DNA of 64,000 bases from Rugamonas rivuli (GTDB lineage: Bacteria; Pseudomonadota; Gammaproteobacteria; Burkholderiales; Burkholderiaceae_D). A program made the position numbers and the translations under genes. The notes beneath the pieces are model-generated. The model searched no databases. It was not told the origin of the DNA and worked only from the letters and a program-made list of their open reading frames with translations. The stretch spans positions 372,001 to 436,000 of the forward strand of contig NZ_WHUF01000003.1 of assembly GCF_009380165.1 (NCBI RefSeq). The letters run 5' to 3'. Positions 16,176 to 24,536 of the stretch are shown here, in pieces; positions within the stretch are counted from its first letter, which is position 1; each line of letters begins with the position of its first letter.

Positions 16176-16568
16176 ATGATCAAACAATTCCTTCTGACCA
16201 ATTCCCACGCCCGGCTCCGATACTGGACCGCCATCGTCCTGTACCTGCTGATCCTGATACTTGGCTCGCTGCCCGGTGCCCGCCAGGACATCGGCCAGGT
16301 CGCTTCGGGGCTGATACTGCATTCGCTGGCTTATGCAGGACTGACTTTCTTGATTTTCACCGGCGGAACCGGCAGCCTGAGGCTGCGGGCCGGCAAGGCC
16401 GTGCTGACCATCGCCCTGATGGGCGCGCTGGACGAATACGTGCAAAGCTTTTTCCCGTACCGCCACGGGGCTGTGTCCGACTGGCTGGTCGACTGCAATG
16501 CTGCGGTGCTGACGGCGCTGTTCATGTATTTCTTGTGGACCCGTTATCGCATCCAGCCGTCAAACTGA
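16176..16568 (+). CDS. VanZ-like family membrane protein
   Basis: 130 residues with four hydrophobic helices. After a basic start it has YLLILILGSLPGA, then GLILHSLAYAGLTFLIF, and the family signature DEYVQSFFPYRHGAVSDWLVDCNAA, matching the VanZ-like pattern (Glu/Asp followed by FxPxRxxxxxDxxxNxxG). The family is named after a teicoplanin-resistance accessory protein, but most members have no known role. The last 47 bases overlap, in antisense, the end of the neighbouring small gene. Confidence 0.85.
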   Translation: MIKQFLLTNSHARLRYWTAIVLYLLILILGSLPGARQDIGQVASGLILHSLAYAGLTFLIFTGGTGSLRLRAGKAVLTIALMGALDEYVQSFFPYRHGAVSDWLVDCNAAVLTALFMYFLWTRYRIQPSN

Positions 16569-16767
16569 CATTCCCGGCACGCTCCCCGGGCGTGCCCAGT
16601 GCCAACTCCACATCCAGGCGCATCTGCTGTAATTGCTCGGCTTTGGCCACGCGTACCAACTCGTGCAATGAATGTGTCAATAAATGCCGGCTACGCGGGT
16701 CCGGCGCTTCTCCACAGGTTGAGTTAATTAATTCTTCGATAATAGTGTCTGTCACGCGTGTCAACAT
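16522..16767 (-). CDS. hypothetical protein (81 aa)
   Basis: The start is the ATG at 16767 because AAGGA lies 8 bases before it; a TTG at 16797 would add ten residues with no ribosome site. The product (MLTRVTDTIIEELINSTCGE) is mostly helical, with DPRSRHLLTHSLHELVRVAKAEQLQQMRLDVELAL. There is no signal peptide. Its 3' end overlaps the VanZ-like gene convergently by 47 bases, which lowers certainty, but the separate ribosome site and non-shadow composition support it. Function unknown. Confidence 0.55.
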   Translation of the reverse strand: MLTRVTDTIIEELINSTCGEAPDPRSRHLLTHSLHELVRVAKAEQLQQMRLDVELALGTPGERAGNVSLTAGCDNGSTRNT

Positions 16768-16884
16768 ATCGATATCCTTAAAAGTGATACCCAACAATTA
16801 TTGCGTGCGAGTAGCACGCCGCAATTGATGTATATCAACTGCCCCGGGATGTGAAGGGAACAAAACCGCGCGCTGGTCCTCTGA

Positions 16885-16907
16885 ATCAAAAGGCTAGCCT
16901 TTTTGAT
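16885..16907. promoter_or_regulatory. near-perfect 23-bp palindrome upstream of lipoprotein gene
   Basis: atcaaaaggc-ta-gcctttttgat: arms of 10 and 11 bases with one extra T. It lies in the divergent gap 22 bases before the lipoprotein ATG, so it may be an operator or a 5'-UTR stem. Confidence 0.45.
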
Positions 16908-16928
16908 GAGTGACCACGGGAGAATGAG

Positions 16929-17360
16929 ATGAACACAAGCAGAAATAGCATGATCGCGCTGACCATCCTGGTATTGGCCGGCTGCGCGTCGGAACGCAGC
17001 GGCGAGCCCAACGCTAACAGCACGACCAGCACGACCGGCAACCAGAGCAGCACCACCGGCACCATGACCAGCGGCATGACCGGTAGCGCCACACCCAGCA
17101 GCGCATCCGCCAGCACCACGGCGCAGACCAGCTACGGCGTCGTGCAAGCCATCGACCAGATGCAGCGGCAGGACGTGGGCGCCGGCCTCTCGGGCGCGGC
17201 GGCGGCCGGCGGCAGCGTCGGCCTGCCGACGGACAAAGTCTATCGCGTCACCGTGCGCCTGGACGACGGCACCACCCAGATGACGGTGGCCGACTCCCTG
17301 CCCGGCTACAAGATCGGCGACCGCGTGCGCTACAACAACGGCATGGTGAGCAGTTACTAG
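16929..17360 (+). CDS. outer-membrane lipoprotein (SlyB-like C-terminus)
   Basis: 143 residues. The N-terminus is a lipoprotein signal ending in LVLAGC (Cys19), so the mature protein is lipid-anchored; Ala-Ser after the Cys points to the outer membrane. Residues 27-68 are a Ser/Thr/Gly-rich linker. The C-terminal half (SYGVVQAIDQMQRQD, then VYRVTVRLDDGTTQMTV and PGYKIGDRVRYNNGM) resembles the beta domain of SlyB/glycine-zipper lipoproteins, although the glycine zipper itself is shortened to GAGLSGAAAAGG. GGGAG precedes the start. Probable envelope role. Confidence 0.75.
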   Translation: MNTSRNSMIALTILVLAGCASERSGEPNANSTTSTTGNQSSTTGTMTSGMTGSATPSSASASTTAQTSYGVVQAIDQMQRQDVGAGLSGAAAAGGSVGLPTDKVYRVTVRLDDGTTQMTVADSLPGYKIGDRVRYNNGMVSSY

Positions 17361-17368
17361 TACAGCTG

Positions 17369-18280
17369 CTAGTGCAGCTGTTCAACCTGGTAGCCGCGCC
17401 GTTTCAGCAGCTGCGGCAAGCCATCCTCGCCCACCAGATGCAGCAGGCCGACGCCCACGAACGCGACCTGGTCCTGCTGCAGGATGCGCTCGATATTGCT
17501 GGCCATTTCGGGATTGCGCTTGCCCAGCAACACCCGGTTCATGAAGCCGGCGGAGATCGTATCGCCGCTGGTGGCGGACTGCCACGCCGCATGGATGCCC
17601 GGCGCGTCGGCTGCGCTCCAGGCCTCGATCAGCGCGGTGGACTTTTTCAGCGAGGCGCCATCGGCCAGGTCGGCCAGGTTCTCCAGCAGATACTGCTCCT
17701 GCTGGCGCTCGTCCAGCGTATCGAACAGGCTGAGCTGATAATCGGCGCTCTCCAGCTCGCGCACGGTCTTGTCCTGGTTCTTGGCCGCAGCCAGCAGCGC
17801 GTACTCCACCGCCTGGCTGCGCTGGAAACCGTGCACCTCCATCTCCGCGCCGATCAGCAGGTTGGCGATCAGCCACGGCTTGTACTGCTGCACCGACTGC
17901 AGCGACATGCCGGCGCGCGCCAGCGCCTGCACCATCAGGCCCAGCGCGGCAGGCGACAGATGACGCTGCACCATGTCGCCCTCCGGATAGCGGCCATGGC
18001 GTGCCAGCGCCAGCTGGAACGGCGCGTCCTGGCGGATGTCCAGCTCGATCACCAGCGCCCTCGCCTCGCGCAGCGCGCGCGACACCACCGGGTCCAGCGG
18101 ATAGACACCGTCCCTGCCCACATGAATGGTGCCGAACAGATAACCGGTCTTGCCATCGTGCGTGATCCGGTACAGCTGGCCGCGATGCGCAGCCGTCGCA
18201 GGCTCGACCACACCGGCCGCGAACGCCATCTGACAGCAGAATATCAACAGGCTAAATAGAATGGCAATTTTCTTAGGCAT
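17369..18280 (-). CDS. TraB/GumN family protein, secreted
   Basis: 303 residues from ATG 18280, giving a clean signal peptide (MPKKIAILFSLLIFCCQMAFA then AG); longer in-frame starts add sequence before it. The mature part has the family pattern: LYRITHDGKTGYLFGTIHVG with a GTxH motif near residue 55, the ELDI segment near 90, and the C-terminal VAFVGVGLLHLVGEDGLPQLLKRRGYQV with a second GxxH motif. The family is related to Tiki-type metalloproteases. The two conserved His and the Glu are present, so peptidase activity is possible but unproven. It is convergent with the lipoprotein gene. Confidence 0.82.
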   Translation of the reverse strand: MPKKIAILFSLLIFCCQMAFAAGVVEPATAAHRGQLYRITHDGKTGYLFGTIHVGRDGVYPLDPVVSRALREARALVIELDIRQDAPFQLALARHGRYPEGDMVQRHLSPAALGLMVQALARAGMSLQSVQQYKPWLIANLLIGAEMEVHGFQRSQAVEYALLAAAKNQDKTVRELESADYQLSLFDTLDERQQEQYLLENLADLADGASLKKSTALIEAWSAADAPGIHAAWQSATSGDTISAGFMNRVLLGKRNPEMASNIERILQQDQVAFVGVGLLHLVGEDGLPQLLKRRGYQVEQLH

Positions 18281-18574
18281 GAGTTTCCCCGCGATAGCAG
18301 GGCATGCCATCGAACGAATAAAAAAGGAATAAGGGAGAAGTAAAGCGAGGCGCGTTACTGTTTCCAATGGTAAATCAGGACCACTGGCTGGGAAATATTT
18401 TTTTAAACTTCGCCGAGAATATCGGCAAAATAAACACAGTTAAATAGCAGCTCAATAATAAAAATACTGTTTAAATGATTATTAATTATCGGATTATTAC
18501 CAATTAAGGCGCCGCCAGCGCGCTGCGCGCATTCTGTGTATGCTTGCTGGTCCACATCGGCCGGACCAAGCACC
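18281..18574. other. AT-rich divergent intergenic region
   Basis: 294 bases between the divergent GumN and LLM genes. The central part (18380-18505) is strongly AT-rich, with many TTAAT/ATTAA words and a small stem gccga-gaata-tcggc near 18414. It presumably carries both promoters. An open frame crossing it on the minus strand is not credible as a gene. Confidence 0.5.
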
Positions 18575-19570
18575 ATGATTCCATTTTCCATCCTCGATCT
18601 TTCCCCCATTGCCGAAGGCAGCAATCCTTCCGCATCGTTCCGCAACACGCTGGACCTGGCGCAGCACGGCGAACGCTGGGGCTACCAGCGCTACTGGCTG
18701 GCCGAACACCACGGCATGCCCGGCATCGCCAGCGCCGCCACCGCCGTCGTCATGGCCCACGTGGCCGGCGGCACCTCGACCATCCGGGTCGGCGCCGGCG
18801 GCATCATGCTGCCCAACCACGCACCGCTGGTGATCGCCGAACAGTTCGGCACGCTGGAAGCGCTCTACCCCGGCCGCATCGACCTCGGCCTGGGCCGCGC
18901 CCCCGGGTCCGACCAGACCACCGCGCGCGCCCTGCGCCGCAACCTCGACAGCGACGCCGACGCCTTCCCGCAAGACGTGCTGGAACTGCAAGACTACCTG
19001 TCCGACACGCCGCGCCAGCGCGTACTGGCCGTGCCCGGCAAAGGCGCCAAGGTGCCGCTGTGGATTTTGGGCTCCAGCACCTTCGGCGCGCAGCTGGCCG
19101 CGCACATGGGCCTGCCGTTCGCCTTCGCCTCGCACTTCGCGCCGCAGATGATGCAGCAGGCCATTGCCCTGTATCGCGGCAATTTCCAGCCGTCGGCGCA
19201 GCTGGCCAGACCGCACGTCATGCTCGGCTTCAATGTGTTCGCCGCCGACAGCGACGAGGAAGCGCACTACCGCGCCACCTCAATGCAGCAAGCCTTCGTC
19301 AACCTGCGCACCGGCAAGCCGTCGCAGCTGCCGCCGCCCAAGGCAGGCTATCTGCAATCGCTGGGGCCGCAGGAAAGGGCGATGCTGGACGCCGTGCTGT
19401 CCTGCTCCGCCATCGGCGCGCCGGACACCGTCAGCCGCCAGCTGCAGGAATTCATCGCCCGCACCGGCGCCGACGAGCTGATGATCACCTCGCAGATCTT
19501 CGACCACAGCCAGCGGCTGCGCTCCTACGAAATCGCCGCCGAAGTACGGCAGGCGCTGGTGCGCGCGTGA
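18575..19570 (+). CDS. LLM class flavin-dependent oxidoreductase
   Basis: 331 residues of the bacterial-luciferase fold: it starts [15 protein letters not shown], then [26 protein letters not shown], the [23 protein letters not shown] segment, and [22 protein letters not shown]. This order is that of the alkanal-monooxygenase-like YhbW group, which uses reduced FMN. No flavin reductase is next to it. Its stop overlaps the GTG start of the MFS gene by 4 bases, so the two are coupled. Substrate unknown. Confidence 0.88.
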   Translation: MIPFSILDLSPIAEGSNPSASFRNTLDLAQHGERWGYQRYWLAEHHGMPGIASAATAVVMAHVAGGTSTIRVGAGGIMLPNHAPLVIAEQFGTLEALYPGRIDLGLGRAPGSDQTTARALRRNLDSDADAFPQDVLELQDYLSDTPRQRVLAVPGKGAKVPLWILGSSTFGAQLAAHMGLPFAFASHFAPQMMQQAIALYRGNFQPSAQLARPHVMLGFNVFAADSDEEAHYRATSMQQAFVNLRTGKPSQLPPPKAGYLQSLGPQERAMLDAVLSCSAIGAPDTVSRQLQEFIARTGADELMITSQIFDHSQRLRSYEIAAEVRQALVRA

Positions 19571-20754
19571 GCCCGTCCCACGCCCAGCGCGACATTTCGC
19601 CAGGCATGGTCTGGCTGTTCGCCACCGCGACCGGCCTGATCGTCGCCAACCTGTACTACGCGCAAACGCTGATCGGCCCGATCAGCCGCGCCACCGGCCT
19701 CGATCCCGGCGCGGCCGGCCTGATCGTCACGCTGACGCAGATCGGTTACTGCCTCGGCCTGCTGTTCATCGTGCCGCTGGGCGACCTGCTGGAAAACCGC
19801 CGCCTGATCTTCATCGCCCTGCTGACCACGGCGCTGGCCTTGCTGGCGGCCTCGCTGACCAGCAGCGCCGCGCTATTCCTGCTGGCGGCCTTCTGCATCG
19901 GACTGGGTTCGGTGGCGGCGCAGATCGTGGTGCCGTTCGCCGCCCACCTGTCGCGCCCCGAGACACGCGGCCAGACCGTCGGCAAGGTGATGAGCGGCCT
20001 GCTGATGGGCATCATGCTGGCGCGTCCCGTGGCCAGCCTGGTGGCCGACGCGCTGAGCTGGCATGCGATCTTCGTCATCTCGGCAGTCGGCACCACCGCG
20101 CTGGCCTTCCTGCTGCGCGCGCGCCTGCCGCAGCGGCAGCCGGATTCGGGCCTGCACTATTTCGCTTTGCTGGGATCGATGTGGCACCTGCTGAAGACCA
20201 CGCCCATCCTGCGCCGCCGCGCCGCCTACCAGGCCTGCATGTTCGGCGCCTTCAGCCTGTTCTGGACCAGCGTATCGCTGGAGCTGACCGGCCCGCGCTT
20301 CCAGCTGAGCCAGACCGGCGTCGCCATCTTCGCGCTGGTCGGCGTGGCGGGCGCGATCGCCTCGCCCATCGCCGGCCGCCGCGCCGACCATGGCAAGAGC
20401 CGCTCCACCACCGCCGTCGCGCTGACGCTGGGCGCGCTGGCCTTCGCCCTGCCCCTGCTGATCCACTCCAGCCGCCTGGTCGACCTGGGCGTGCTGGTGC
20501 TGACCTCCATCGTGCTGGACATGGGCGTCTCGGCCAATCTGGTGACGGGACAACGGGCGATCTTCGCCCTGCCGGCGGACATCCGCAGCCGCTTGAACGG
20601 GCTCTACATGGCCTTGTTCTTCATGGGTGGAGCGCTGGGATCATCGCTGGGCGGCTGGATGTTTGCCGCACACGGATGGAGCGGCGTGCTGTGGGCAGGC
20701 CTGGCCTTCCCCGTCACCGCGCTGTGCGTGTTCGCTACCGAACCCCGGGCTTAG
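19567..20754 (+). CDS. MFS transporter (DHA1-like)
   Basis: 395 residues from a GTG that overlaps the LLM stop (GTGA). The alternative ATG 13 codons later would remove only the polar N-terminus. About 12 membrane helices are visible; loop 2-3 has [12 protein letters not shown] (motif A-like), and helix 5 has [18 protein letters not shown]. The sequence resembles YnfM/YgaY-type sugar or drug exporters. It is probably co-expressed with the LLM oxidoreductase. It is convergent with the following minus-strand cluster, ending with a 4-base overlap. Confidence 0.85.
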   Translation: MSPSHAQRDISPGMVWLFATATGLIVANLYYAQTLIGPISRATGLDPGAAGLIVTLTQIGYCLGLLFIVPLGDLLENRRLIFIALLTTALALLAASLTSSAALFLLAAFCIGLGSVAAQIVVPFAAHLSRPETRGQTVGKVMSGLLMGIMLARPVASLVADALSWHAIFVISAVGTTALAFLLRARLPQRQPDSGLHYFALLGSMWHLLKTTPILRRRAAYQACMFGAFSLFWTSVSLELTGPRFQLSQTGVAIFALVGVAGAIASPIAGRRADHGKSRSTTAVALTLGALAFALPLLIHSSRLVDLGVLVLTSIVLDMGVSANLVTGQRAIFALPADIRSRLNGLYMALFFMGGALGSSLGGWMFAAHGWSGVLWAGLAFPVTALCVFATEPRA

Positions 20755-21215
20755 TGCGACCAGAGACGCACTTGCCCCTGTAGCGATACGGTGCCGTTGA
20801 TGTTGAGGCTGCCCAGGTTGCCGGTGACAGGCGCATTCGGATCGCTCTGCACGCTCAGCGATTCGAAGCCGAAGTTTGTGTAGCGCACATAACCCGGCAA
20901 GCCGATGGCGATGTAGTCGCCGCCGCCATCGGTACGCGTCTGCACGCCCAGGCTGACGGCAAACATGTCCACCGCGCCGCGCACATTCTTGAACACGATG
21001 TAGCGGTTCTGCCCATCGCCCTTGAAGCCCAGCGACAAACGGCTGTCGCTGACCGCGCCCACCAGCGTCGGATCGTTCAGCGAGATGTGGGCCGCGAAGC
21101 TGATGCCGTCCTGTCCGCTGACCTTGGACAGCTCGCTGTCGTCCAACGCCTGCAACGGCCCCGCCTGCGACACGCCCGCCGCCAGCATCATCCACAGGAA
21201 CAGAGCGCGCGCCAT
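20751..21215 (-). CDS. DUF6160-like secreted subunit protein 1
   Basis: 154 residues. Signal peptide MARALFLWMMLAAGVSQA, then the shared motif LQALDDSELSKVSGQDG at about residues 20-36, followed by a beta-rich body (RYIVFKNVRGAVDMFAVSLGV). The C-terminus contains [22 protein letters not shown]. It is the last of five similar genes on the minus strand. Its ATG overlaps the stop of the preceding gene by one base (TGATG), so translation is coupled. The family is described for putative pilus-like (Fil) loci in Acinetobacter; I rely on memory for that link. Proposed role: minor component of a surface structure. Confidence 0.75.
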   Translation of the reverse strand: MARALFLWMMLAAGVSQAGPLQALDDSELSKVSGQDGISFAAHISLNDPTLVGAVSDSRLSLGFKGDGQNRYIVFKNVRGAVDMFAVSLGVQTRTDGGGDYIAIGLPGYVRYTNFGFESLSVQSDPNAPVTGNLGSLNINGTVSLQGQVRLWSH

Positions 21216-22069
21216 CAGTGCTTGAACTTTATGTCGAGATACTGGATCTGGATCGAGCCTATGCGCGAGGAGCCAAGATCCACCGTCGGCTGGCCAGGAC
21301 TCACGAAGGAAATATTGTCGACCACGACGCCGCCGGCCGGCGCCACGCCGCTGCCGTAACGCGCATCCGGCCAGTCGATGCCGATGTGCAGGCGCGGCCC
21401 GGTCTCGTCGTTGAGCGCATTGATCACCGCCGGCTGCGACGCCACATTGGCCAGCATCCACGGCGTATTGTTGAACACGCCATTGCCATCGACGCCGCCG
21501 ATGTGCACGCCGCTCAGCACCATCGCCTCGGTGGCGTCGTTGCGGCCGCGCGGCTGGAACGACAGCTTGCCGATATCCATGCGCAGCGCCGCCCCGAAGG
21601 CCACGCCGTCGTTGACTTGCGGCGTGGAGAACTGCAAGCCGCCGCCGGAAAACACCAGATCCTTGATGACCACGCTGCCCTGCTCGCGCGTGACGCCATC
21701 CGCCGTCACGCCCCAATCGTAGGCGGCCTGCCAGCGCTGGTCGGCATTCACGTTCAACGGAAAGGCGATGTTGATGACATCGGCCAGGCCGGGCGCACCG
21801 GCCACGATGTCGAGCTTGTAGGGATCGGAAAACGGCAGCGGATTGTCGCTGCGCGAGGCGCTGAATTTTTCCACGTACAGGCTGGAGCCGACCGGCGTGG
21901 TGTAGCTGACGCGCGCATCGCCGCTCATGGCGAAGCCGTTCAGGTCGAAGCTGACGCCGTCGCGCCCGCGCACCGTCGACAGCGCCGCGTCGTTCAAAGG
22001 CTCCATCGCCGGCGCCGGCGCGCACACGGCGGCCAGCAGCAACAGCAAGGAAGCGCGCGCGGCCGCCAT
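21215..22069 (-). CDS. DUF6160-like secreted subunit protein 2
   Basis: 284 residues. Signal peptide MAAARASLLLLLAAVCAPAPA, followed by MEPLNDAALSTVRGRDGVSF, a diverged form of the shared post-signal motif. The body is beta-rich with aromatic/Gly repeats (VVIKDLVFSGGGLQF, AMVLSGVHIGGVDGNGVFNN, IQIQYLDIKFKH). Larger than the other subunits. The start overlaps the previous gene's stop by one base and its own stop overlaps the next start, so three genes form a tight translational unit. A much longer frame through this start is a shadow of the neighbour. Confidence 0.72.
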   Translation of the reverse strand: MAAARASLLLLLAAVCAPAPAMEPLNDAALSTVRGRDGVSFDLNGFAMSGDARVSYTTPVGSSLYVEKFSASRSDNPLPFSDPYKLDIVAGAPGLADVINIAFPLNVNADQRWQAAYDWGVTADGVTREQGSVVIKDLVFSGGGLQFSTPQVNDGVAFGAALRMDIGKLSFQPRGRNDATEAMVLSGVHIGGVDGNGVFNNTPWMLANVASQPAVINALNDETGPRLHIGIDWPDARYGSGVAPAGGVVVDNISFVSPGQPTVDLGSSRIGSIQIQYLDIKFKH

Positions 22070-22863
22070 CAACGGCCCTTCGGCAGATTCGGCGGCACCA
22101 GGCCGGAAGTGCTCAGCGCCTGCAGCTTGTCGCGCCAGTTCATCCAGATGCCGGCCTGGGCCGCATCCGTCGGCGGCACGCCGGCGGCGGTCGGAAACTG
22201 CACGCCGGTCTTCAAGACGGAAATCCAGAAATCGCGGCTCGGTCCGGCGGCATCGCCGGCCGTCACGCCGCCCAACTGCGCCAGCGACAGGCAAGGCGCC
22301 GTGCAGCCGCCGTCCCAGCGCTTGCCGCCGAGCGTATCGGTGCGCGAATCGAGCACCACGGCGGTGCCGTCGGCCGCCTGGCCCGTCACCCGCATCGAGC
22401 CCGACAGGCTGTTGATCTTCATGCCGATGTCGCCGCTGATGCCCTCGAAGCCGAAGCGCATGCCGACCGCCTCGCGCGAGGCGCCATCGGCCGCGTTCTT
22501 GTAGACGAATTCGAAATAGGGATTGCTGATGTGGACCAGGCGCTGCGCCTCGGTGCCATCGCTGCGGCCAAACTGTAGCAGGCCGATGTCCAGGTCGGCG
22601 CCGCTGCCGTTGCGCGGGGCGTAGCTGTATTCGCCCAGGCGCATATTGCGCAGGTTGGCGCTCAGCGTGATGTCGGCGTCCAGCGCGACCTTGCTGAAAT
22701 CGAAGCCGCCCAGGCTGGTGTTGGTGAGCGCGACCAGACCTTGTCCACGCGTGTTGGACAATTCCTCTTCGCTCAACGGTTGCATTTGCGCCGACGCCGT
22801 CAGCGTGCAGCAGGCCAAAGCCGCGCACAGCCACAGCGAACGCAGGGAATAGAAGGAGCTCAT
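22069..22863 (-). CDS. DUF6160-like secreted subunit protein 3
   Basis: 264 residues. Signal peptide ending TLTASA, then QMQPLSEEELSNTRGQGLVAL, the shared motif with GQGL in place of GQDG. The body has LSANLRNMRLGEYSYAPRNG and GMRFGFEGISGDIGMKINSLSGSMRV, a repeated beta pattern. A Cys pair (GGCTAPCL, near residue 185) may form a disulphide. It is first of the coupled three-gene unit downstream of the two major subunit genes, and its start lies 9 bases after a strong hairpin. I see no clear Shine-Dalgarno, so it may depend on read-through or on structure. Confidence 0.72.
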   Translation of the reverse strand: MSSFYSLRSLWLCAALACCTLTASAQMQPLSEEELSNTRGQGLVALTNTSLGGFDFSKVALDADITLSANLRNMRLGEYSYAPRNGSGADLDIGLLQFGRSDGTEAQRLVHISNPYFEFVYKNAADGASREAVGMRFGFEGISGDIGMKINSLSGSMRVTGQAADGTAVVLDSRTDTLGGKRWDGGCTAPCLSLAQLGGVTAGDAAGPSRDFWISVLKTGVQFPTAAGVPPTDAAQAGIWMNWRDKLQALSTSGLVPPNLPKGR

Positions 22864-22872
22864 GATGTGGGA

Positions 22873-22900
22873 AACAACAGCCGCGGGCGCGGCTGTTGTT
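22873..22900 (-). terminator. 12-bp stem hairpin between major and minor subunit genes
   Basis: AACAACAGCCGC (22873-22884) and GCGGCTGTTGTT (22889-22900) with a 4-base loop. On the minus strand it follows the stop of the upstream subunit gene by ten bases and is trailed by TTGTTTCCC, a weak U tract. It probably lowers, rather than abolishes, expression of the three downstream genes. Confidence 0.55.
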
Positions 22901-22910
22901 GCTCAGCTGA

Positions 22911-23420
22911 TTAGTGAGCGAAGATCCAGACGGTGGTGCCGCGCATGTCGATCTGGTTCATGGCAACCGAACCGAACGAAGCTGCGCTGTTGCCCATCTT
23001 GATCGCGTCAACCGACACGTTCAGGTAGTGGCCGTCAGCAACCACGCTCGCTGGGATAGCGATCTGCACGACGTCGCCGCCGGTAGCTGGGTTGTAGAAG
23101 GTGCCTGGGTTGGTCACGCCAGCGGCGCCGGCAGCGGCCAGGAAGGAGTTTTTCGACAGGATGTCGATGTTAGCGGCGATCAGACCGTTAACTTTGATGC
23201 CGTTGAAGCTGACCGAACCGCCACCCATGCCGTTGGCATCCAGTGCGTCGGTGTCGGTGTAGGTGAACGAAGCGATCTTGATGTTCAGATTGGCAGCGAT
23301 CGACACGCCGTCCTGGCCGCTGACGGTGCTCAGCTCTGCGTCTTGGATTGGGGTCATGGCCGATGCCGAGAAAGCCAGGGTTGCCAGGGCTGCTGCTACT
23401 GCGGTTTTGATGAATTGCAT
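22911..23420 (-). CDS. DUF6160-like secreted major subunit, copy 1
   Basis: 169 residues from ATG 23420 with GGAG upstream. Signal peptide (MQFIKTAVAAALATLAFSASA), then the motif MTPIQDAELSTVSGQDGVSI, and a beta-rich body with GGGSVSFNGIKVNGLIAANIDIL. C-terminus SFGSVAMNQIDMRGTTVWIFAH. It is almost identical to the next upstream gene: only five amino acids differ, all within the first 53. The body lacks Cys. The compact size, duplication and strong conservation suit an abundant structural subunit; the exact structure is not known. Confidence 0.82.
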   Translation of the reverse strand: MQFIKTAVAAALATLAFSASAMTPIQDAELSTVSGQDGVSIAANLNIKIASFTYTDTDALDANGMGGGSVSFNGIKVNGLIAANIDILSKNSFLAAAGAAGVTNPGTFYNPATGGDVVQIAIPASVVADGHYLNVSVDAIKMGNSAASFGSVAMNQIDMRGTTVWIFAH

Positions 23421-23505
23421 GTGATCGTCTCCGTGAGGTTTTGGTCTAGGTATTTGTGTTTTTTTCAATGCTGCGTAACCATCTTAGGGCTACGGTGTTG
23501 CAAGC

Positions 23506-23558
23506 GTCCAGCGTGCCGCGCTGACTTTTCAGGCCAAGCAACAGACCCTGCGAGCCAG
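23506..23558 (-). promoter_or_regulatory. conserved upstream element, copy 1
   Basis: gtccagcgtgccgcgctgact followed by a ttttcaggccaagcaac-like stretch and cgagccag. Nearly the same sequence lies upstream of copy 2 at 24245-24296. It sits 86-138 bases before copy 1's start, and its conservation in an otherwise diverged upstream region suggests a regulator site. Confidence 0.5.
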
Positions 23559-23574
23559 CGCGGACGGGCCTGGA

Positions 23575-24084
23575 TTAGTGCGCGAAGATCCAGACGGTGG
23601 TGCCGCGCATGTCGATCTGGTTCATGGCAACCGAACCGAACGAAGCTGCGCTGTTGCCCATCTTGATCGCGTCGACCGACACGTTCAGGTAGTGGCCGTC
23701 AGCAACCACGCTCGCTGGGATAGCGATCTGTACGACGTCGCCGCCGGTAGCTGGGTTGTAGAAGGTGCCTGGGTTGGTCACGCCAGCGGCGCCGGCAGCG
23801 GCCAGGAAGGAGTTTTTCGACAGGATGTCGATGTTGGCGGCGATCAGACCGTTCACTTTGATGCCGTTGAAGCTGACCGAACCGCCACCCATGCCGTTGG
23901 CATCGAGTGCGTCGGTATCGGTGTAGACGAAGGAGTCAATCTTGATGTTCAGATTGGCAGCGATCGACACGCCGTCCTGGCCGCTGACGGTGCTCAGCTC
24001 GGCGTCCTGGATTGGGGTCATGGCCGATGCCGAGAAGGCCAGGGTTGCCAGGGCGGCTGCGATTGCGGTTTTAACGATTTGCAT
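23575..24084 (-). CDS. DUF6160-like secreted major subunit, copy 2
   Basis: 169 residues, ATG at 24084 with GGAGATAAAAA directly before it. The signal peptide, ELSTVSGQDG motif and body are the same as in copy 1. Residues 54-169 are identical; the differences are Ile3, Val4, Ile8, Asp50 and Val53. It is the first gene of the minus-strand set, behind a long leader. Synonymous changes between the copies are few, so the duplication is recent or maintained by gene conversion. Predicted exported, probably surface-exposed via the barrel proteins encoded divergently. Confidence 0.82.
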   Translation of the reverse strand: MQIVKTAIAAALATLAFSASAMTPIQDAELSTVSGQDGVSIAANLNIKIDSFVYTDTDALDANGMGGGSVSFNGIKVNGLIAANIDILSKNSFLAAAGAAGVTNPGTFYNPATGGDVVQIAIPASVVADGHYLNVSVDAIKMGNSAASFGSVAMNQIDMRGTTVWIFAH

Positions 24085-24536
24085 TTTTTATCTCCGAGTT
24101 GTGTTTGAAATTTTTTGTCCGGGCTCACGTTCGGCAGGCTGGTCCTGGGCCCCGGGTAGGAGCCGCGGCGCCCTGTCCGGTGCCGTGAAAATCTTAATAT
24201 TTGACTATTAATTGAGTCCATCATATGAGTCGCCGCCGACGCCGGTCCAGCGTGGCGCGCTGACTTGAAAAGCCAACAACGTGGCCTAGCGAGCCATACA
24301 GAGTGGGGATGCGGCGTGTGGTAGTTATGTCACGCATGTTGTCAAAAGGTTGCGCCGAGACACCCCGCCAGGCGCCGCCCATTAGCATAAGTTCGCCAAA
24401 AATATTTAGAGTCACATGTCTAAAAAAACAGATGCTCGGTTTTGCCAAATCATGCGTTAATTAATTACAAGAAAAGAAAGACGTGTTGTCGCCTTAATAA
24501 AGCACGACCGTTCTAATTAAGAATACTGGAGACAAG
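24085..24536. other. divergent regulatory region of the subunit and export operons
   Basis: About 450 bases between the major subunit gene and the plus-strand export operon. On the minus side there is a GC-rich leader with a possible stem near 24160-24185, then AT-rich sequence with a TTAATA/TAAGAT mixture near 24195-24215. On the plus side there is AT-rich sequence near 24400-24530. I could not pick a convincing -35/-10 pair on either strand. It contains the second conserved upstream element. Confidence 0.5.
24245..24296 (-). promoter_or_regulatory. conserved upstream element, copy 2
   Basis: gtccagcgtggcgcgctgact, then a gaaaagccaacaac stretch and gagcca, aligned with 23506-23558. Here it lies 161-212 bases before the copy 2 start, further away than in copy 1, which argues for a regulator site rather than core promoter. 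Confidence 0.5.

Noticed and set aside
15927..16466. 179-codon minus-strand ORF opposite the VanZ-like gene
   Set aside because: The opposite strand has a clear membrane protein with family signature; the terminator lies inside this ORF.
18403..18648. Small minus-strand ORF in the divergent gap before the LLM gene
   Set aside because: Its first part is antisense to the LLM gene and the rest is AT-rich promoter DNA; no ribosome site.
23480..23510. Sigma54-type promoter upstream of the major subunit copy 1
   Set aside because: GGCAC and TTGC words exist on the minus strand but are 14 bases apart instead of 10, and are not repeated at copy 2.
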